Source of the DNA: Candidatus Sumerlaeota bacterium
GTDB taxonomy: Bacteria > Sumerlaeota > Sumerlaeia > Sumerlaeales > Sumerlaeaceae
NCBI GenBank assembly: GCA_026398535.1
Contig: JAPLSQ010000051.1
Location: 1-54,051, forward strand
DNA: 54,051 nucleotides
Direction: 5' to 3'
The notes beneath the pieces are model-generated. The model had not been told where the DNA came from. It was given only the letters and a program-made list of their open reading frames with translations, and ran no database searches. Positions 26,165 through 35,146 of this stretch are shown one piece after another (the first letter of the stretch is position 1; each line of letters opens with the position of its first letter). The position numbers and the translations under genes are program-made.

Positions 26165-28459
26165 TCAAAGGAGCTCCCCGATCTGGCAGTTGAATATCTC
26201 CCAATCACGGAATCTTCCGGCGCCTCCAGTTGGAAGCTGATATCCGCGCGCCATGACATTGCCATCCTTATGGTGCACCGAGGTCAGGCATAACTCGCGG
26301 TCGCGCACATGATAGAAAGAACGGTTCAACTCCCCGGCAGTCGCGAAGATTGGCTCGATGAGATCGCCGGCGCGCCTTGTGATCTCCCGCCCGTCGAATG
26401 CACCCGCTGGAATGATATCATACTTGATCTTGTGACTGCCATAGAGCCGCAGATCATACATTGTTTGCTTGGCCCACCCGAACTGCATGCGATTGGTGAA
26501 GGAGTGCCCGCCCCACGCGATCATGTTCGTGAGCACGCCGTTCTTCACCCAGTGTTTTGGCATGCCCTGGTTCACATAGATCAATCCGCCGCTGTATATC
26601 CAGCTCGTGGCGAATAGCGCGCGTCCCTGACGCGCCTGGATGTAACCAAAGGGGATGTCGTGCCAGATTGTATCACATGCCGCCAACGGGTAGTGTACGT
26701 TTATCTTGGTTTCATCCATCCAGAAATAGCCAGCCTCGTTGCCGTTGAAATCGAATTCAAGTTCGGCCCGGATAAGCGGTTCATCGTGGAAGAAAAAGTA
26801 TTTTTCGATAATGGGGATTGAGTCAAGATGCGCGCGCCTGACAAGCACATCGGCTACCGGCCCCCTCATATAGCCGATCTCCGCGGCGCGGTTGTCCACC
26901 CATGCGTCATTGATCATGGCGCGAATCTCACCACCGAAGCAATCACGCGCGGCGAGCAATGACTCGCCCGCACCCGTCGTGATCTGCTTCATCAATCCTG
27001 ATCCGTCGAGTTGAACCTCGTAGTGCCGGGTTTTGATGATGTTTGGAATCGGCGATGGGACCGACGGCAGCGGCAGCACGTCAGATGCCGCATAACTTGC
27101 CGCACCGCCCGCCGGCAGGTCAATCCACCCGAGAACGCGTCCGTCAACCTCTTGGAATTGTCCCAGGCCGGGAAATGGTGATCCGAAGGGCTGGTCGAGC
27201 AGACACTTGCGCGGATGGGCAAGCCCGTTGAACACTGTCATGCCCGGCTTGCCTTTTGCCACAAGCTCGCATGCCGTTTCCTCCATGATTGCCTGGCACT
27301 CGGCGATGCATCTTTCAATTTTGCTGATCGCCTTTCTTCGCAGGTCTGTCACCTCGATCCAGTTGACGTCATGATGCTGGTACTTTAAGATCGTGTGCCA
27401 TATATTGTGCAGCAGGTCATGGCGCTCCTCGCAGTCAATGCCGCTCATCTTTGCCATCACGAGCAATGCTTCCGTCAACAGCGCGGCCTGTTCGGAGCGG
27501 TGGTTGGCGCGAAGCAGCGCGTCCGCCCATACCCCTTCGGTATATGACCAGTTTGTGTATATTCTGGCCTTTGCCCGGGGTGGCGCCTTGCGAAGCTGAT
27601 CCTTGAGCTCCCTTTCCAGAAGAACGAAATCAAAAAGCTGTTTCCTGCTGTTGTAAAAGTCCTCTTCGATCTCCATCATGTCGGGAAAGAGTGTCCACAG
27701 CGACGGTCCTCTCGGCAGTCCCTTGCTGATATCGCCCATGATCATGTCCTCGTGACCACGCTCGTGCTCGCCGTCAAGCACCTTGATATAATAGGGCAGT
27801 GAACTGCCATCGAGCGCCACAGCCTCCACGAATTCGTCGGATTCGATTGTGTCAAGCCCGCGGAACATGCCCGTGCACTCGAACCGGCCCTCGAAAATCT
27901 CCATTGTCCACGGGAACGGCGGCGCCACCATCACTTCAAATCCGAACCGCTTAAGGATTTGAGGCATCTGCTGGTGCTGGCCCGTTTCCTGAAGATAATG
28001 CACCTTGACGCGCTTGCCGAACAACTTTTCAAAGATTGCCAAACCCATCTCGAGCTGGCGCCAGTTGCTTTCAGCTCCAATAGCCTGCATGTGGGGCTGG
28101 GAAAACGTTCCTCCAATGAAATCCAACCGCCCCTCCTGGAAATACTCACGCATGCGTTGCATGGCGTCAGGGAACTCCGCCGCCATTGCCTCCAATTCGA
28201 CACCTGAAAATTCATAGTTCAGGCACAGGTCATCATGGTGTTCCAGTGAACTCAGATTGCGATGGATACGCTCCACGTAGGATGCCGCGTCTGGCGCGCC
28301 CCACGGCGGAACCCGTTCACCCACGGCAGGCTCGCCCCGGTCCTCATCAATGAGCAGGTACATCGGATGCTGGCAGATGGCCAGCTTCCAATTCAGCAAA
28401 GGCTTGACCACGCCCGTGTGGGCCAACATGTGAAGAATGTCTTGTGAAGCATCTTTCAT
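26165..28459 (-). CDS. GH38-like glycoside hydrolase, locus B copy
   Basis: 764 residues, paralogue of 5972 over its full length: shared QHPMYLLIDEDRG, GERVPPWGA, YEFSGVE, LDFIGGTFSQPHM, then YLQETGQHQQMPQIL (Glu about 158 where GH38 has the nucleophile Asp). The C-terminal half ends with LCLTSVHHKDGNVMARGYQLP, the usual GH38 last domain. No signal peptide, hence likely cytoplasmic. That both copies keep the same altered catalytic residues argues these are used, not random loss. Probably trims imported oligosaccharide; linkage unknown. Confidence 0.75.
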   Translation of the reverse strand: MKDASQDILHMLAHTGVVKPLLNWKLAICQHPMYLLIDEDRGEPAVGERVPPWGAPDAASYVERIHRNLSSLEHHDDLCLNYEFSGVELEAMAAEFPDAMQRMREYFQEGRLDFIGGTFSQPHMQAIGAESNWRQLEMGLAIFEKLFGKRVKVHYLQETGQHQQMPQILKRFGFEVMVAPPFPWTMEIFEGRFECTGMFRGLDTIESDEFVEAVALDGSSLPYYIKVLDGEHERGHEDMIMGDISKGLPRGPSLWTLFPDMMEIEEDFYNSRKQLFDFVLLERELKDQLRKAPPRAKARIYTNWSYTEGVWADALLRANHRSEQAALLTEALLVMAKMSGIDCEERHDLLHNIWHTILKYQHHDVNWIEVTDLRRKAISKIERCIAECQAIMEETACELVAKGKPGMTVFNGLAHPRKCLLDQPFGSPFPGLGQFQEVDGRVLGWIDLPAGGAASYAASDVLPLPSVPSPIPNIIKTRHYEVQLDGSGLMKQITTGAGESLLAARDCFGGEIRAMINDAWVDNRAAEIGYMRGPVADVLVRRAHLDSIPIIEKYFFFHDEPLIRAELEFDFNGNEAGYFWMDETKINVHYPLAACDTIWHDIPFGYIQARQGRALFATSWIYSGGLIYVNQGMPKHWVKNGVLTNMIAWGGHSFTNRMQFGWAKQTMYDLRLYGSHKIKYDIIPAGAFDGREITRRAGDLIEPIFATAGELNRSFYHVRDRELCLTSVHHKDGNVMARGYQLPTGGAGRFRDWEIFNCQIGELL

Positions 28460-28507
28460 ATTATTATACTCGAACCGGATATGGAGTGGTTGATGTGGCT
28501 CATCACA

Positions 28508-30019
28508 TCACGAGGCCTTATCCACATCATGTGATTTTAGAATGTCAGACAAACTGCTGGGCGACAATATCCGCACCTTTTCACGGAGAGATAATGGAAG
28601 GTGATCCCATGTCCATTGTGGCGCCAGCAGGAACTGATACTCATTTAATCCGTCCGGCTTCTGTCCTTCGGTGATATATGCGATGTCACAGGCAATTCCC
28701 GCATCCGCTAAAGGTTGGGGGATGGGGTTCCCGAGGCAGATCTCGCTTCGGTCAACGATGATGAGTATCCTGGCTCGCTCGGGTTCACTGGTAGTCAGGG
28801 AATCCTTGTGAGAGTTGATCCATCCCATGAAATCATCGATGCGTTGCTGATTGTGTTGTTTGTCGGTCCATGGGGGAGCCGCGATCATCCCTGAAGAAAA
28901 AGGCGCTGAAGCAGCGGCATACGCGCTGCCAGCGGATTTTCCGCTGAGCGCCGATGAAAATTCGATGAGCGTGACAATCGGCGCCCGCCGGCTGGAGTAA
29001 TTAGTCCAGATAGAACGATACAAAGGCGGGATGTAATCACGCGGCGACAACTCGGAATGATAACAATAAACGATGACAAAGTCCAGCAGATCATCCCATT
29101 CGGCGGGCGGCGTGGCAAACTTTTCGATGAGCGCGAAGTTCAAATCCAGCGTGACCGTGATTGGCAAACCCGTGATCTCGCGGACTGCTTTCACCGTGTC
29201 CGCGAGCCAGCACTTTACAAGATGGCGCCGGAACAGCAGCCATTGACGCCATGCCTCATCAGAACCGGCTTCGTTTCGTGATCCGGGCAGGCGGTCAACC
29301 ATTGTCCTGCCCCTGCTGGAATTCCTGTCTGAATTTCCCAAACGGAGGAAATCGTTGAACATCTTCAATGCATGCGGGCCATAGGCGAGATTTGTGGTGT
29401 TTTCAGTGGGCTGGGGAACCTTGAAATCCGCATGCACTTCGCCATCGGGCAGATGGTAAGCATCGTAAGCTCCCAGGCTGACGGCGATGACCGGTCTGCC
29501 CGCGTATTCCTTGAGCGCTTCAGCGGCCTTGCGATAGCGGGAAAGGTGTTCACGAAGCGCGTCCGGATTCGCGTAGTCCGGAAAGTGCCGCACACGCTCT
29601 CCTGAGCGCATAATCATATTGAGATCGGGTTTGCTCTGAAGATATTTCCAGAACTCCCACTCGTGGACTTCGGCAAGCACCGGCATTCCCTCGCGCATGC
29701 ATATATCAAAGGCTTCGCGCAAGTCAGGCTTGCCTGCGTTACAGGTATCGATGTAAAATTGCAAGGCATTGAAACCCTCCTGGCGTTTTGACTGAATCAA
29801 TTCCTGCGTGATGGATGAGTAATGAACGCCCGCCACAACGGGATAAAAAGGTTTGTCGTTGAGGGTAAATGCGGGCTTATGCGATGTGCCCGTCTTGGCA
29901 ACGCCAAGAGTCATGATTCGTGTCATGCTTGTGGCTTGCACCTGTTCATTCCCCCCCCAGCACGCGCATACTACGCCCGTGCAGACCGCAAAACTGATGA
30001 TCTTGATGATGTGATTCAA
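28508..30019 (-). CDS. Secreted GH-like protein (TIM-barrel type)
   Basis: 503 residues from a TTG start (30019), which is needed to include the signal peptide (IIKIISFAVCTGVVCAC); the Cys there might make it a lipoprotein, but the lipobox is poor. The barrel shows FTLNDKPFYPVVAGVHY, FNALQFYID, VSLGAYDAYHLPDGEVHADF and TLDLNFALIEKFATP, all matching the larger gene at 18647. It lacks that protein's binding modules and the Trp-Leu-Tyr end. It is followed by the GH38-like gene. Family not recognised with certainty; likely an exo- or endo-acting hydrolase on the same glycan. Confidence 0.65.
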   Translation of the reverse strand: MNHIIKIISFAVCTGVVCACWGGNEQVQATSMTRIMTLGVAKTGTSHKPAFTLNDKPFYPVVAGVHYSSITQELIQSKRQEGFNALQFYIDTCNAGKPDLREAFDICMREGMPVLAEVHEWEFWKYLQSKPDLNMIMRSGERVRHFPDYANPDALREHLSRYRKAAEALKEYAGRPVIAVSLGAYDAYHLPDGEVHADFKVPQPTENTTNLAYGPHALKMFNDFLRLGNSDRNSSRGRTMVDRLPGSRNEAGSDEAWRQWLLFRRHLVKCWLADTVKAVREITGLPITVTLDLNFALIEKFATPPAEWDDLLDFVIVYCYHSELSPRDYIPPLYRSIWTNYSSRRAPIVTLIEFSSALSGKSAGSAYAAASAPFSSGMIAAPPWTDKQHNQQRIDDFMGWINSHKDSLTTSEPERARILIIVDRSEICLGNPIPQPLADAGIACDIAYITEGQKPDGLNEYQFLLAPQWTWDHLPLSLREKVRILSPSSLSDILKSHDVDKAS

Positions 30020-30137
30020 TATGCGCCCATCCTTGTGTTGTGCTTGCGCCCATCCTGTTGCTCGTCATCCTGACTTGCCCATTCATTCATGTATTCAGGC
30101 TTTCCATGCCCGGCCTGAAACCAAAATCCCCAAAGTG

Positions 30138-30207
30138 GGTTCGGGGTACATGCTTATGTTGCCGCACCCGGCTTCTTCCTTCCGGGGCGAAGCCTGTACC
30201 CCGAACC
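30138..30207. repeat. Long inverted repeat between two locus B genes
   Basis: GGTTCGGGGTACATGCTT (30138-30155) pairs, with one mismatch, with AAGCCTGTACCCCGAACC (30190-30207). The loop is 34 bases. No T-run follows, so it is less likely a simple terminator. It may be an mRNA-stabilising hairpin or a small dispersed repeat. Confidence 0.55.
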
Positions 30208-30237
30208 TGGCCTGCGCCTTCTACGTGTTAGTGTGAC

Positions 30238-31392
30238 TTAGTATAATAACCAGCCAGACACGCTGCTGCTGATGCCTTGGACGCCTATGTCATCAAGGTA
30301 GATATCGACATTGCCGTCCTTCGCGACATCTACCCAGCCGTCCCCTGAGTGATAGTCAAAATCGAGCTGAGTGACATTGGACAGATCGAGAGGGAATCCG
30401 TCGAAAGTCCACACATGATTGACCCATCCTCCAGGAGCCACTCCAGATGGTCCCGCGTTCCAGTTGCCAAGTGCGATGCGGGTTGGCGCGGAGAGATAAG
30501 GCTGGATTGTCCAGTATGTCTTCACGCCGCTCAGGTCAAAGTAAAGCCACGTGCTCAGGCCTGTGCCGCCCGTCCAGTTGCGCTTCTCCGAAGGAATGGC
30601 CATTTCAATAATCGGCCAGTTGCCGCCCACCGGCGAAGGGAGAATGTATCGCCAAAGCAACGACTGGGTTCCGCTGTGTTTCTGCGCGGTGGTTATGGAT
30701 GTCTGGATCGTGCCTGCTCCGGCGCCTGCGATCCTTGTGCCCGTGACAGGATTGCCGGCTTCCATGTCGAAAATGACCCAGGTCGTCGTTGTCGGCGGCT
30801 CTGGCAGGCCCGCGATCGCGATATCGTCGAGATAGATGTCCACATTGCCGCTCTTCGCGAGGGCTTCCCAACCGTCACCCGCCGCATAATCAAAACGCAG
30901 ATGTGAAACGTTGCTGACGTCAAGAGCGCCAAAATCCCATGTGTGTTGGGTCCATGTGTTGTTGGGCATGCCTTCGGTCCCCGCGTTCCAGTTTCCAAGC
31001 CCGTCGATGGTTGGATAAGGATGAGCCAGATAGGGCTGGATCGTCCAGAACGTTTTAGGCGCCGTCAGGTCAAAATACATCCAGACCACAAGTCCTGTGC
31101 CGCCGGTCCATACGCTCTTGTCGCCGGGAATGGCCATCTCGATGACAGGCCAATTGCCTCCTGGCGTCGCGGGCAGGATATAACGCCAGCGTAGCGATTG
31201 ATTGCCCGTGTGTTTCTGATCCGTGCTTGTCGCGGTGTTGATGACGCCCTCGGCGTTGCCGACAATCCATGTGTTGGTTACCGGATTGGGTCCCTCCATG
31301 TCGAACAACATGCGGTCCGCCAGAGCGGGTGCGACTGCAAGGCCAAAGCCGATCGTCGCGGTGATGGTGATGGTTGACAGGTAATGCTTCAT
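30238..31392 (-). CDS. Secreted protein of two tandem binding modules
   Basis: 384 residues from ATG 31392 (AGGAGG upstream, signal MKHYLSTITITATIGFGLAVAPALA). Two copies of a module of about 170 residues: each opens with FDMEGxNPVT-type or FDMEAGNPVT sequence, has KHTG/KHSG-x-QSL-x-WRYILP, then WTGGTGL, FWTIQPYL/YWTIQPYL, and closes NVDIYLDDI. This is the form of carbohydrate-binding jelly-roll modules. No catalytic domain. It ends SSVSGWLLY, sharing the tail of several exported proteins here. Probably a glycan-binding surface or fibre component. It follows a pseudopilin gene. Confidence 0.75.
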   Translation of the reverse strand: MKHYLSTITITATIGFGLAVAPALADRMLFDMEGPNPVTNTWIVGNAEGVINTATSTDQKHTGNQSLRWRYILPATPGGNWPVIEMAIPGDKSVWTGGTGLVVWMYFDLTAPKTFWTIQPYLAHPYPTIDGLGNWNAGTEGMPNNTWTQHTWDFGALDVSNVSHLRFDYAAGDGWEALAKSGNVDIYLDDIAIAGLPEPPTTTTWVIFDMEAGNPVTGTRIAGAGAGTIQTSITTAQKHSGTQSLLWRYILPSPVGGNWPIIEMAIPSEKRNWTGGTGLSTWLYFDLSGVKTYWTIQPYLSAPTRIALGNWNAGPSGVAPGGWVNHVWTFDGFPLDLSNVTQLDFDYHSGDGWVDVAKDGNVDIYLDDIGVQGISSSVSGWLLY

Positions 31393-31490
31393 CTTAAAAT
31401 TCCTCCTGTATTTTATGTTAACTGCTTGCTTTATTGATAAATAAGTTAAGACAGGTGCCGGGCCAGGGCGTGTGTGATGGGGGGCCTGTG

Positions 31491-32129
31491 TCAGGGCCCC
31501 CACTTCATGATCTCGCCGCGGCTGATCGTTCCATTTGTGGGATCATAATCGATCCAGTTGATCTCGTAGAGGTCATTGGCCTCGGGACCTGTCCACACAG
31601 CTCCCCCATGTTTCTTATCTGGTCCGGCACTGGCCAGACGCCACGCTGCCTTGCGGAAAAATCCAGCATTCATTCCAAAGTTGGGATCGGCTTTCGGGAT
31701 GTTCCAGTACCAGTAAGGCCCAGGCTGGTTCTTCTTGGTTCCGGTGGCATAAATGTCGATGAGAAAGAACGGGTCCTTCGGAATCGACGTGATGTAGGCC
31801 ACAGGGCTGGTCATGATCTCCAGCGGGTCGTAATTTGTGCCTGACCATGTCGTAAACCCATCCGGGTAGTTGTTGGAGTCCATGCGGTAGGACTCCAGCG
31901 CCGTAGTCAGCGCGCGCACATCCGCCTTCGCGCGGCCAACTTTCGCACGGGTCTGAGCTTCGAGAAAATTCGGGACGGCGATAGCGGCAAGAATCGCGAT
32001 GATTGCCACCACGATCAGCAGTTCAATAAGTGTGAACCCCCGCCGTTCTTGCAGGCAAAAGCTGTCATTATGTTCAATAAACATCCCTGTGCCTTCTTCT
32101 TTGTCATTCATATGATCAGAGTATGTCAT
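31491..32129 (-). CDS. Type II secretion-like pseudopilin (locus B)
   Basis: Up to 212 residues. Unusually long leader (about 30 residues) before ERRG/FTLIELL, with Gly at -1. The usual helix NFLEAQTRAKVGRAKADVR follows, then TSPVAYITSIPKDPF and the tail YDPTNGTISRGEI. ATG 32129 is preceded by AAGGAA; an internal start at 32084 would give a leader of ordinary length. It starts seven bases after the iron alcohol dehydrogenase stop and is followed by the tandem-module protein, so it is embedded in the operon. Confidence 0.85.
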   Translation of the reverse strand: MTYSDHMNDKEEGTGMFIEHNDSFCLQERRGFTLIELLIVVAIIAILAAIAVPNFLEAQTRAKVGRAKADVRALTTALESYRMDSNNYPDGFTTWSGTNYDPLEIMTSPVAYITSIPKDPFFLIDIYATGTKKNQPGPYWYWNIPKADPNFGMNAGFFRKAAWRLASAGPDKKHGGAVWTGPEANDLYEINWIDYDPTNGTISRGEIMKWGP

Positions 32130-32136
32130 GCGTCTC

Positions 32137-33327
32137 TCAGTTCCTTCGGTAACTTTCGTGGATAATGCTCAGCATTTCATCAGATGTCGCAATGCGGGGA
32201 TTGCTCTTGTAGTCAGGCAGAACCATGCCTGCTCGCGCGAGCTCATCCAGCTCATGCTCAGGCGCCCCGAAATCGGCCAGCCCCAGCCGCATCCCGATAG
32301 ATTTCAGGAAACTGTCAAGGTCATCACAGAAAGCCATTGCCGCCGCATCATCGGGTGCTTGAGCCAGTGAGGGATTTAAAATCCGCGCCACGCGGGCGAA
32401 CTTCTCCGGCGCCGATGCCCAGGTAAATCGCATGAAAGAAGGATAGACAATCGCAAGTGATTCGCCATGCATGATTTGCGGATACATGCCGCTGATCGCC
32501 ATGCCAACCCCGTGCGGCAGCGTCACACCGGCATTGGCGATGCAGAGGCCCGCCAATGTGTCGGCCAGCGCCATCGCCGAACGGCCCCCGATATCCGTCC
32601 CATCGCGAACCACAGAGGGCAGGTTGCGGAAGACCAGTCCGATCGCTTCCAGCGCCAATGTGTCGGTGATTGGCGATGCGTTGCTGTGAAGATACGACTC
32701 GAACGCGTGACAGAACACATCAAATCCGGTGGCCGCCGTAATGTGTTCGGGCACTGAGATCATCAGTTCCGGATCCACGATTGCCACACGCGGGCAGATA
32801 ATCGGGTGGTAGATGGCGGACTTTGTTCGTGTCGCTGTTTCTGTCATCACGGCGACCTGTGTCACCTGCGAACCCGTGCCCGATGTCGTGCTGACCGCGA
32901 TGACTGGCAATGTTTTCTCCGTCGGCGGCGTCTTGAAAAAAAGATAATCCCATGCCGTTCCCGCATGGGTGGCCTCAACGGCGATGGCCTTTGCCGTGTC
33001 CATGCTCGATCCTCCGCCCATTCCGATGACCACGTCGGCGTTGTGCTCGCGCGCCATGAGCGCGCCCGCTGAAACGCTTTCCGTTGTCGGATTCGGGATC
33101 ACCCCGTCAAAGTGCCTTACATCGAGTCCTGCATCCGATAACATGCCCTTGATGCGGTCGATCATCTGGGCGATGCCAGGATACGATGCGGGGCAGGTGA
33201 CCAGCAGCGTGCGACGCCCGAATCGTCTTGCTGCTTCTCCCGCTTCACACAACCTTCCGCACCCGAAGCGGATGTCTGTTGGCTGGAAATAATTAAAGGA
33301 CGAAATTTTGGTCAAAGCCTGGCTCAT
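32137..33327 (-). CDS. Iron-type alcohol dehydrogenase
   Basis: About 396 residues of the group III (iron-dependent) family. Shows GGGSSMDTAK (cofactor loop), TTSGTGSQVT, and metal ligands Asp and His in TGFDVFCHAFESY, His in LPHGVGMA and His in MHGESLAIVY. ATG 33327 has GAGGAGG upstream at a somewhat long spacing; a longer frame from 33360 is less likely. Family members reduce aldehydes or oxidise alcohols with NAD(P). It stands second in locus B, after the ROK gene, and probably handles a sugar-derived alcohol or lactaldehyde-like product. Confidence 0.88.
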   Translation of the reverse strand: MSQALTKISSFNYFQPTDIRFGCGRLCEAGEAARRFGRRTLLVTCPASYPGIAQMIDRIKGMLSDAGLDVRHFDGVIPNPTTESVSAGALMAREHNADVVIGMGGGSSMDTAKAIAVEATHAGTAWDYLFFKTPPTEKTLPVIAVSTTSGTGSQVTQVAVMTETATRTKSAIYHPIICPRVAIVDPELMISVPEHITAATGFDVFCHAFESYLHSNASPITDTLALEAIGLVFRNLPSVVRDGTDIGGRSAMALADTLAGLCIANAGVTLPHGVGMAISGMYPQIMHGESLAIVYPSFMRFTWASAPEKFARVARILNPSLAQAPDDAAAMAFCDDLDSFLKSIGMRLGLADFGAPEHELDELARAGMVLPDYKSNPRIATSDEMLSIIHESYRRN

Positions 33328-33592
33328 ATGACAAAAAAGCCTCCTCAGATATTGTTTCACGGTGAATTAAAATCCCCACAATGATAATCGTGTTGCGATC
33401 CTTGCCAATGAGATTCAGAACCAGCGTTGCGACTGGATTGTGAGGATGTTTGTGCGCCACAGCCAGCATGCCTATGAACCAGCTTGTTCCATTCTTCATC
33501 GACAGGGAATTATCGCAGTGAATTTTCATTGTTCGCACGTCAATCCAATCGATCAAAATTGCACCGTCAACAATTATTTTCATATATTTCAT
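33293..33592 (-). CDS. Doubtful ORF between regulator and dehydrogenase
   Basis: About 99 codons (MKYMKIIVDGAILIDWID onward) in the 321-base gap between the ROK gene and the iron dehydrogenase. The region is AT-richer than its neighbours, the ribosome site is weak and the end overlaps the dehydrogenase start. No family recognised. It may be a leader region and not a gene. Confidence 0.2.
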   Translation of the reverse strand: MKYMKIIVDGAILIDWIDVRTMKIHCDNSLSMKNGTSWFIGMLAVAHKHPHNPVATLVLNLIGKDRNTIIIVGILIHRETISEEAFLSYEPGFDQNFVL

Positions 33593-33648
33593 AAATTTGT
33601 GAAATGATATGCGGGCGGACGGACACATCGTTTGCTTGGGAAAGACCA

Positions 33649-34959
33649 TTACATCGCGAGGGAAATATCGGCAGGTTCCTTGGCGGCTTCCGTATCCGCC
33701 GGAAACTCCTGGGATTGACGTTTACCGGGAATCGGAATATCAAGGTGAAGCAGGTCATTGAGAATCAAAGCCAATGCGCCCATGACCGCGGATTTCATTC
33801 CGAATGTGGCCGGGAGAATCTGGACATTGGCTGCCATTTGTTTGAGCGAGCGCTGGTTGACAGCATCGCGTATGGGCTGGAATAGCATCTCGCCAGCCAG
33901 TGTCAGACCTCCTCCGATCACGACTGCCTGCGGACCGAAGATGTCTATCAAACTGGCAATGCTGACTCCGATGTTGAGGGCGGCCTGAAAAAACACATCC
34001 CGCGCCACCTGATCGCCCTCATTCGCGGCGTGTGCCACCATTTCAGCGGTTATCCCGCCCATATCACCTTCGCATTGAGCCCGCAAGCTGCTTTCATCGC
34101 CTGCATCCAGCCGCTGGCGGGCCGCTTGCGCGATGCCATAACCCGACGCGATTGCCGCGAGACAGCCATAGTTGCCGCAAGCGCATCGCAGCGTGCTGCG
34201 GGGGTCAGCCATCATGCACCCGATCTGCCCCGCCATGCCTATGCTGCCGTAAAATGGCCGGCCGTCTATGATGAATCCGGCGCCGATCCCGTGTCCGGCG
34301 TTCACGCAAATGAAATTCTTGTATTGCCTGCCGATCCCATACCATAGTTCTCCCAAGGCCATGACACGTGTCACATTGTCGAAATGCACAGGCAGATCCG
34401 CCCACGACTCCAGAATCCGGCTGATTTCGACATCGTCCCAGTTGAAATCGTCATTGCGCTTCAATATGTTGCGTTCCTTGTCGATCAAGCCGCCAACAGC
34501 CACACCCACGCCGAAGATCCGCGAACGGTTCACATCCGCCTGCCTGATCAGGTACTTGACGACCTCGGCAACCCGCTTGAGGACGACCATTTTGTCGGAG
34601 CGGATCTGTGTCGGAATGCGCAATTCCGAGATGATTTTCGCGTTCAGGTTCGACAACACTCCATAAATATGGGTGTAGCCCAAGTCGACGCCGATCACAT
34701 AATTGTTCTCACCGTTGAATTTCAGCCGGTCGGGCGGACGTCCCCGTCTCGCGTTCTCCACTCCAGTGTTGACAACAAGCCCATCTTCATTGATCAAACT
34801 TTTCACAATCCGCGTGACTGTCGGCAAGCTCAGTCCCGTCTTGTGCGCGATGGTTGGCCGGGAAATCGAATCGCTCTCGCGAATCGCCTGCAGAACAGTC
34901 ACCTTGTTTGCCTTCTTGATAAAAGCGCTGTCAACCGGTTGCGGCAAATTTCTTTTCAT
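33649..34959 (-). CDS. ROK-family regulator with degenerate kinase site
   Basis: 436 residues. N-terminal winged helix-turn-helix (SRPTIAHKTGLSLPTVTRIV, about 33-52), then an ROK domain with GVDLGYTHIYGV, FDNVTRV (Asp194) and AGHGIGAGFIID. The catalytic E-x-G-H motif reads Q-I-G-C (Gln245, Cys248), and the zinc motif C-x-C-G-x2-G-C-L keeps its three Cys but loses the following Glu (Ala268). It therefore probably binds, but does not phosphorylate, a sugar. It heads locus B and is the natural candidate for its repressor. The intact ROK gene at 36961 is the comparison. Confidence 0.88.
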   Translation of the reverse strand: MKRNLPQPVDSAFIKKANKVTVLQAIRESDSISRPTIAHKTGLSLPTVTRIVKSLINEDGLVVNTGVENARRGRPPDRLKFNGENNYVIGVDLGYTHIYGVLSNLNAKIISELRIPTQIRSDKMVVLKRVAEVVKYLIRQADVNRSRIFGVGVAVGGLIDKERNILKRNDDFNWDDVEISRILESWADLPVHFDNVTRVMALGELWYGIGRQYKNFICVNAGHGIGAGFIIDGRPFYGSIGMAGQIGCMMADPRSTLRCACGNYGCLAAIASGYGIAQAARQRLDAGDESSLRAQCEGDMGGITAEMVAHAANEGDQVARDVFFQAALNIGVSIASLIDIFGPQAVVIGGGLTLAGEMLFQPIRDAVNQRSLKQMAANVQILPATFGMKSAVMGALALILNDLLHLDIPIPGKRQSQEFPADTEAAKEPADISLAM

Positions 34960-35106
34960 CGCGATATTAATTTAACGACACAAAGTACAATCGCGCAATT
35001 GAAGAAATCAAATCGTTTTTATATCACCGATAGAATATAAGGGGATATTGATGCGAATATGCCGCCAGATGCATGTCGGAGAGCATATCTAAATGAGGCA
35101 TCTCTG

Positions 35107-35118
35107 ACACGGCCGTGT
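35107..35118. promoter_or_regulatory. 12-bp palindrome ACACGGCCGTGT upstream of the ROK gene
   Basis: Lies in the 187-base gap (34960-35146) between the ROK gene start and the end of the broken hydrolase gene. A perfect dyad in the expected promoter region of locus B. It could be a regulator site; nothing in the sequence proves it. Confidence 0.25.
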
Positions 35119-35146
35119 TTGTGCCTGTTGCCCGGCGGATTCAGCC

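Noticed and set aside
33649..34959. Calling this ROK protein an active glucokinase
   Set aside because: The E-x-G-H catalytic motif is replaced by Q-I-G-C, and an N-terminal DNA-binding domain is present.
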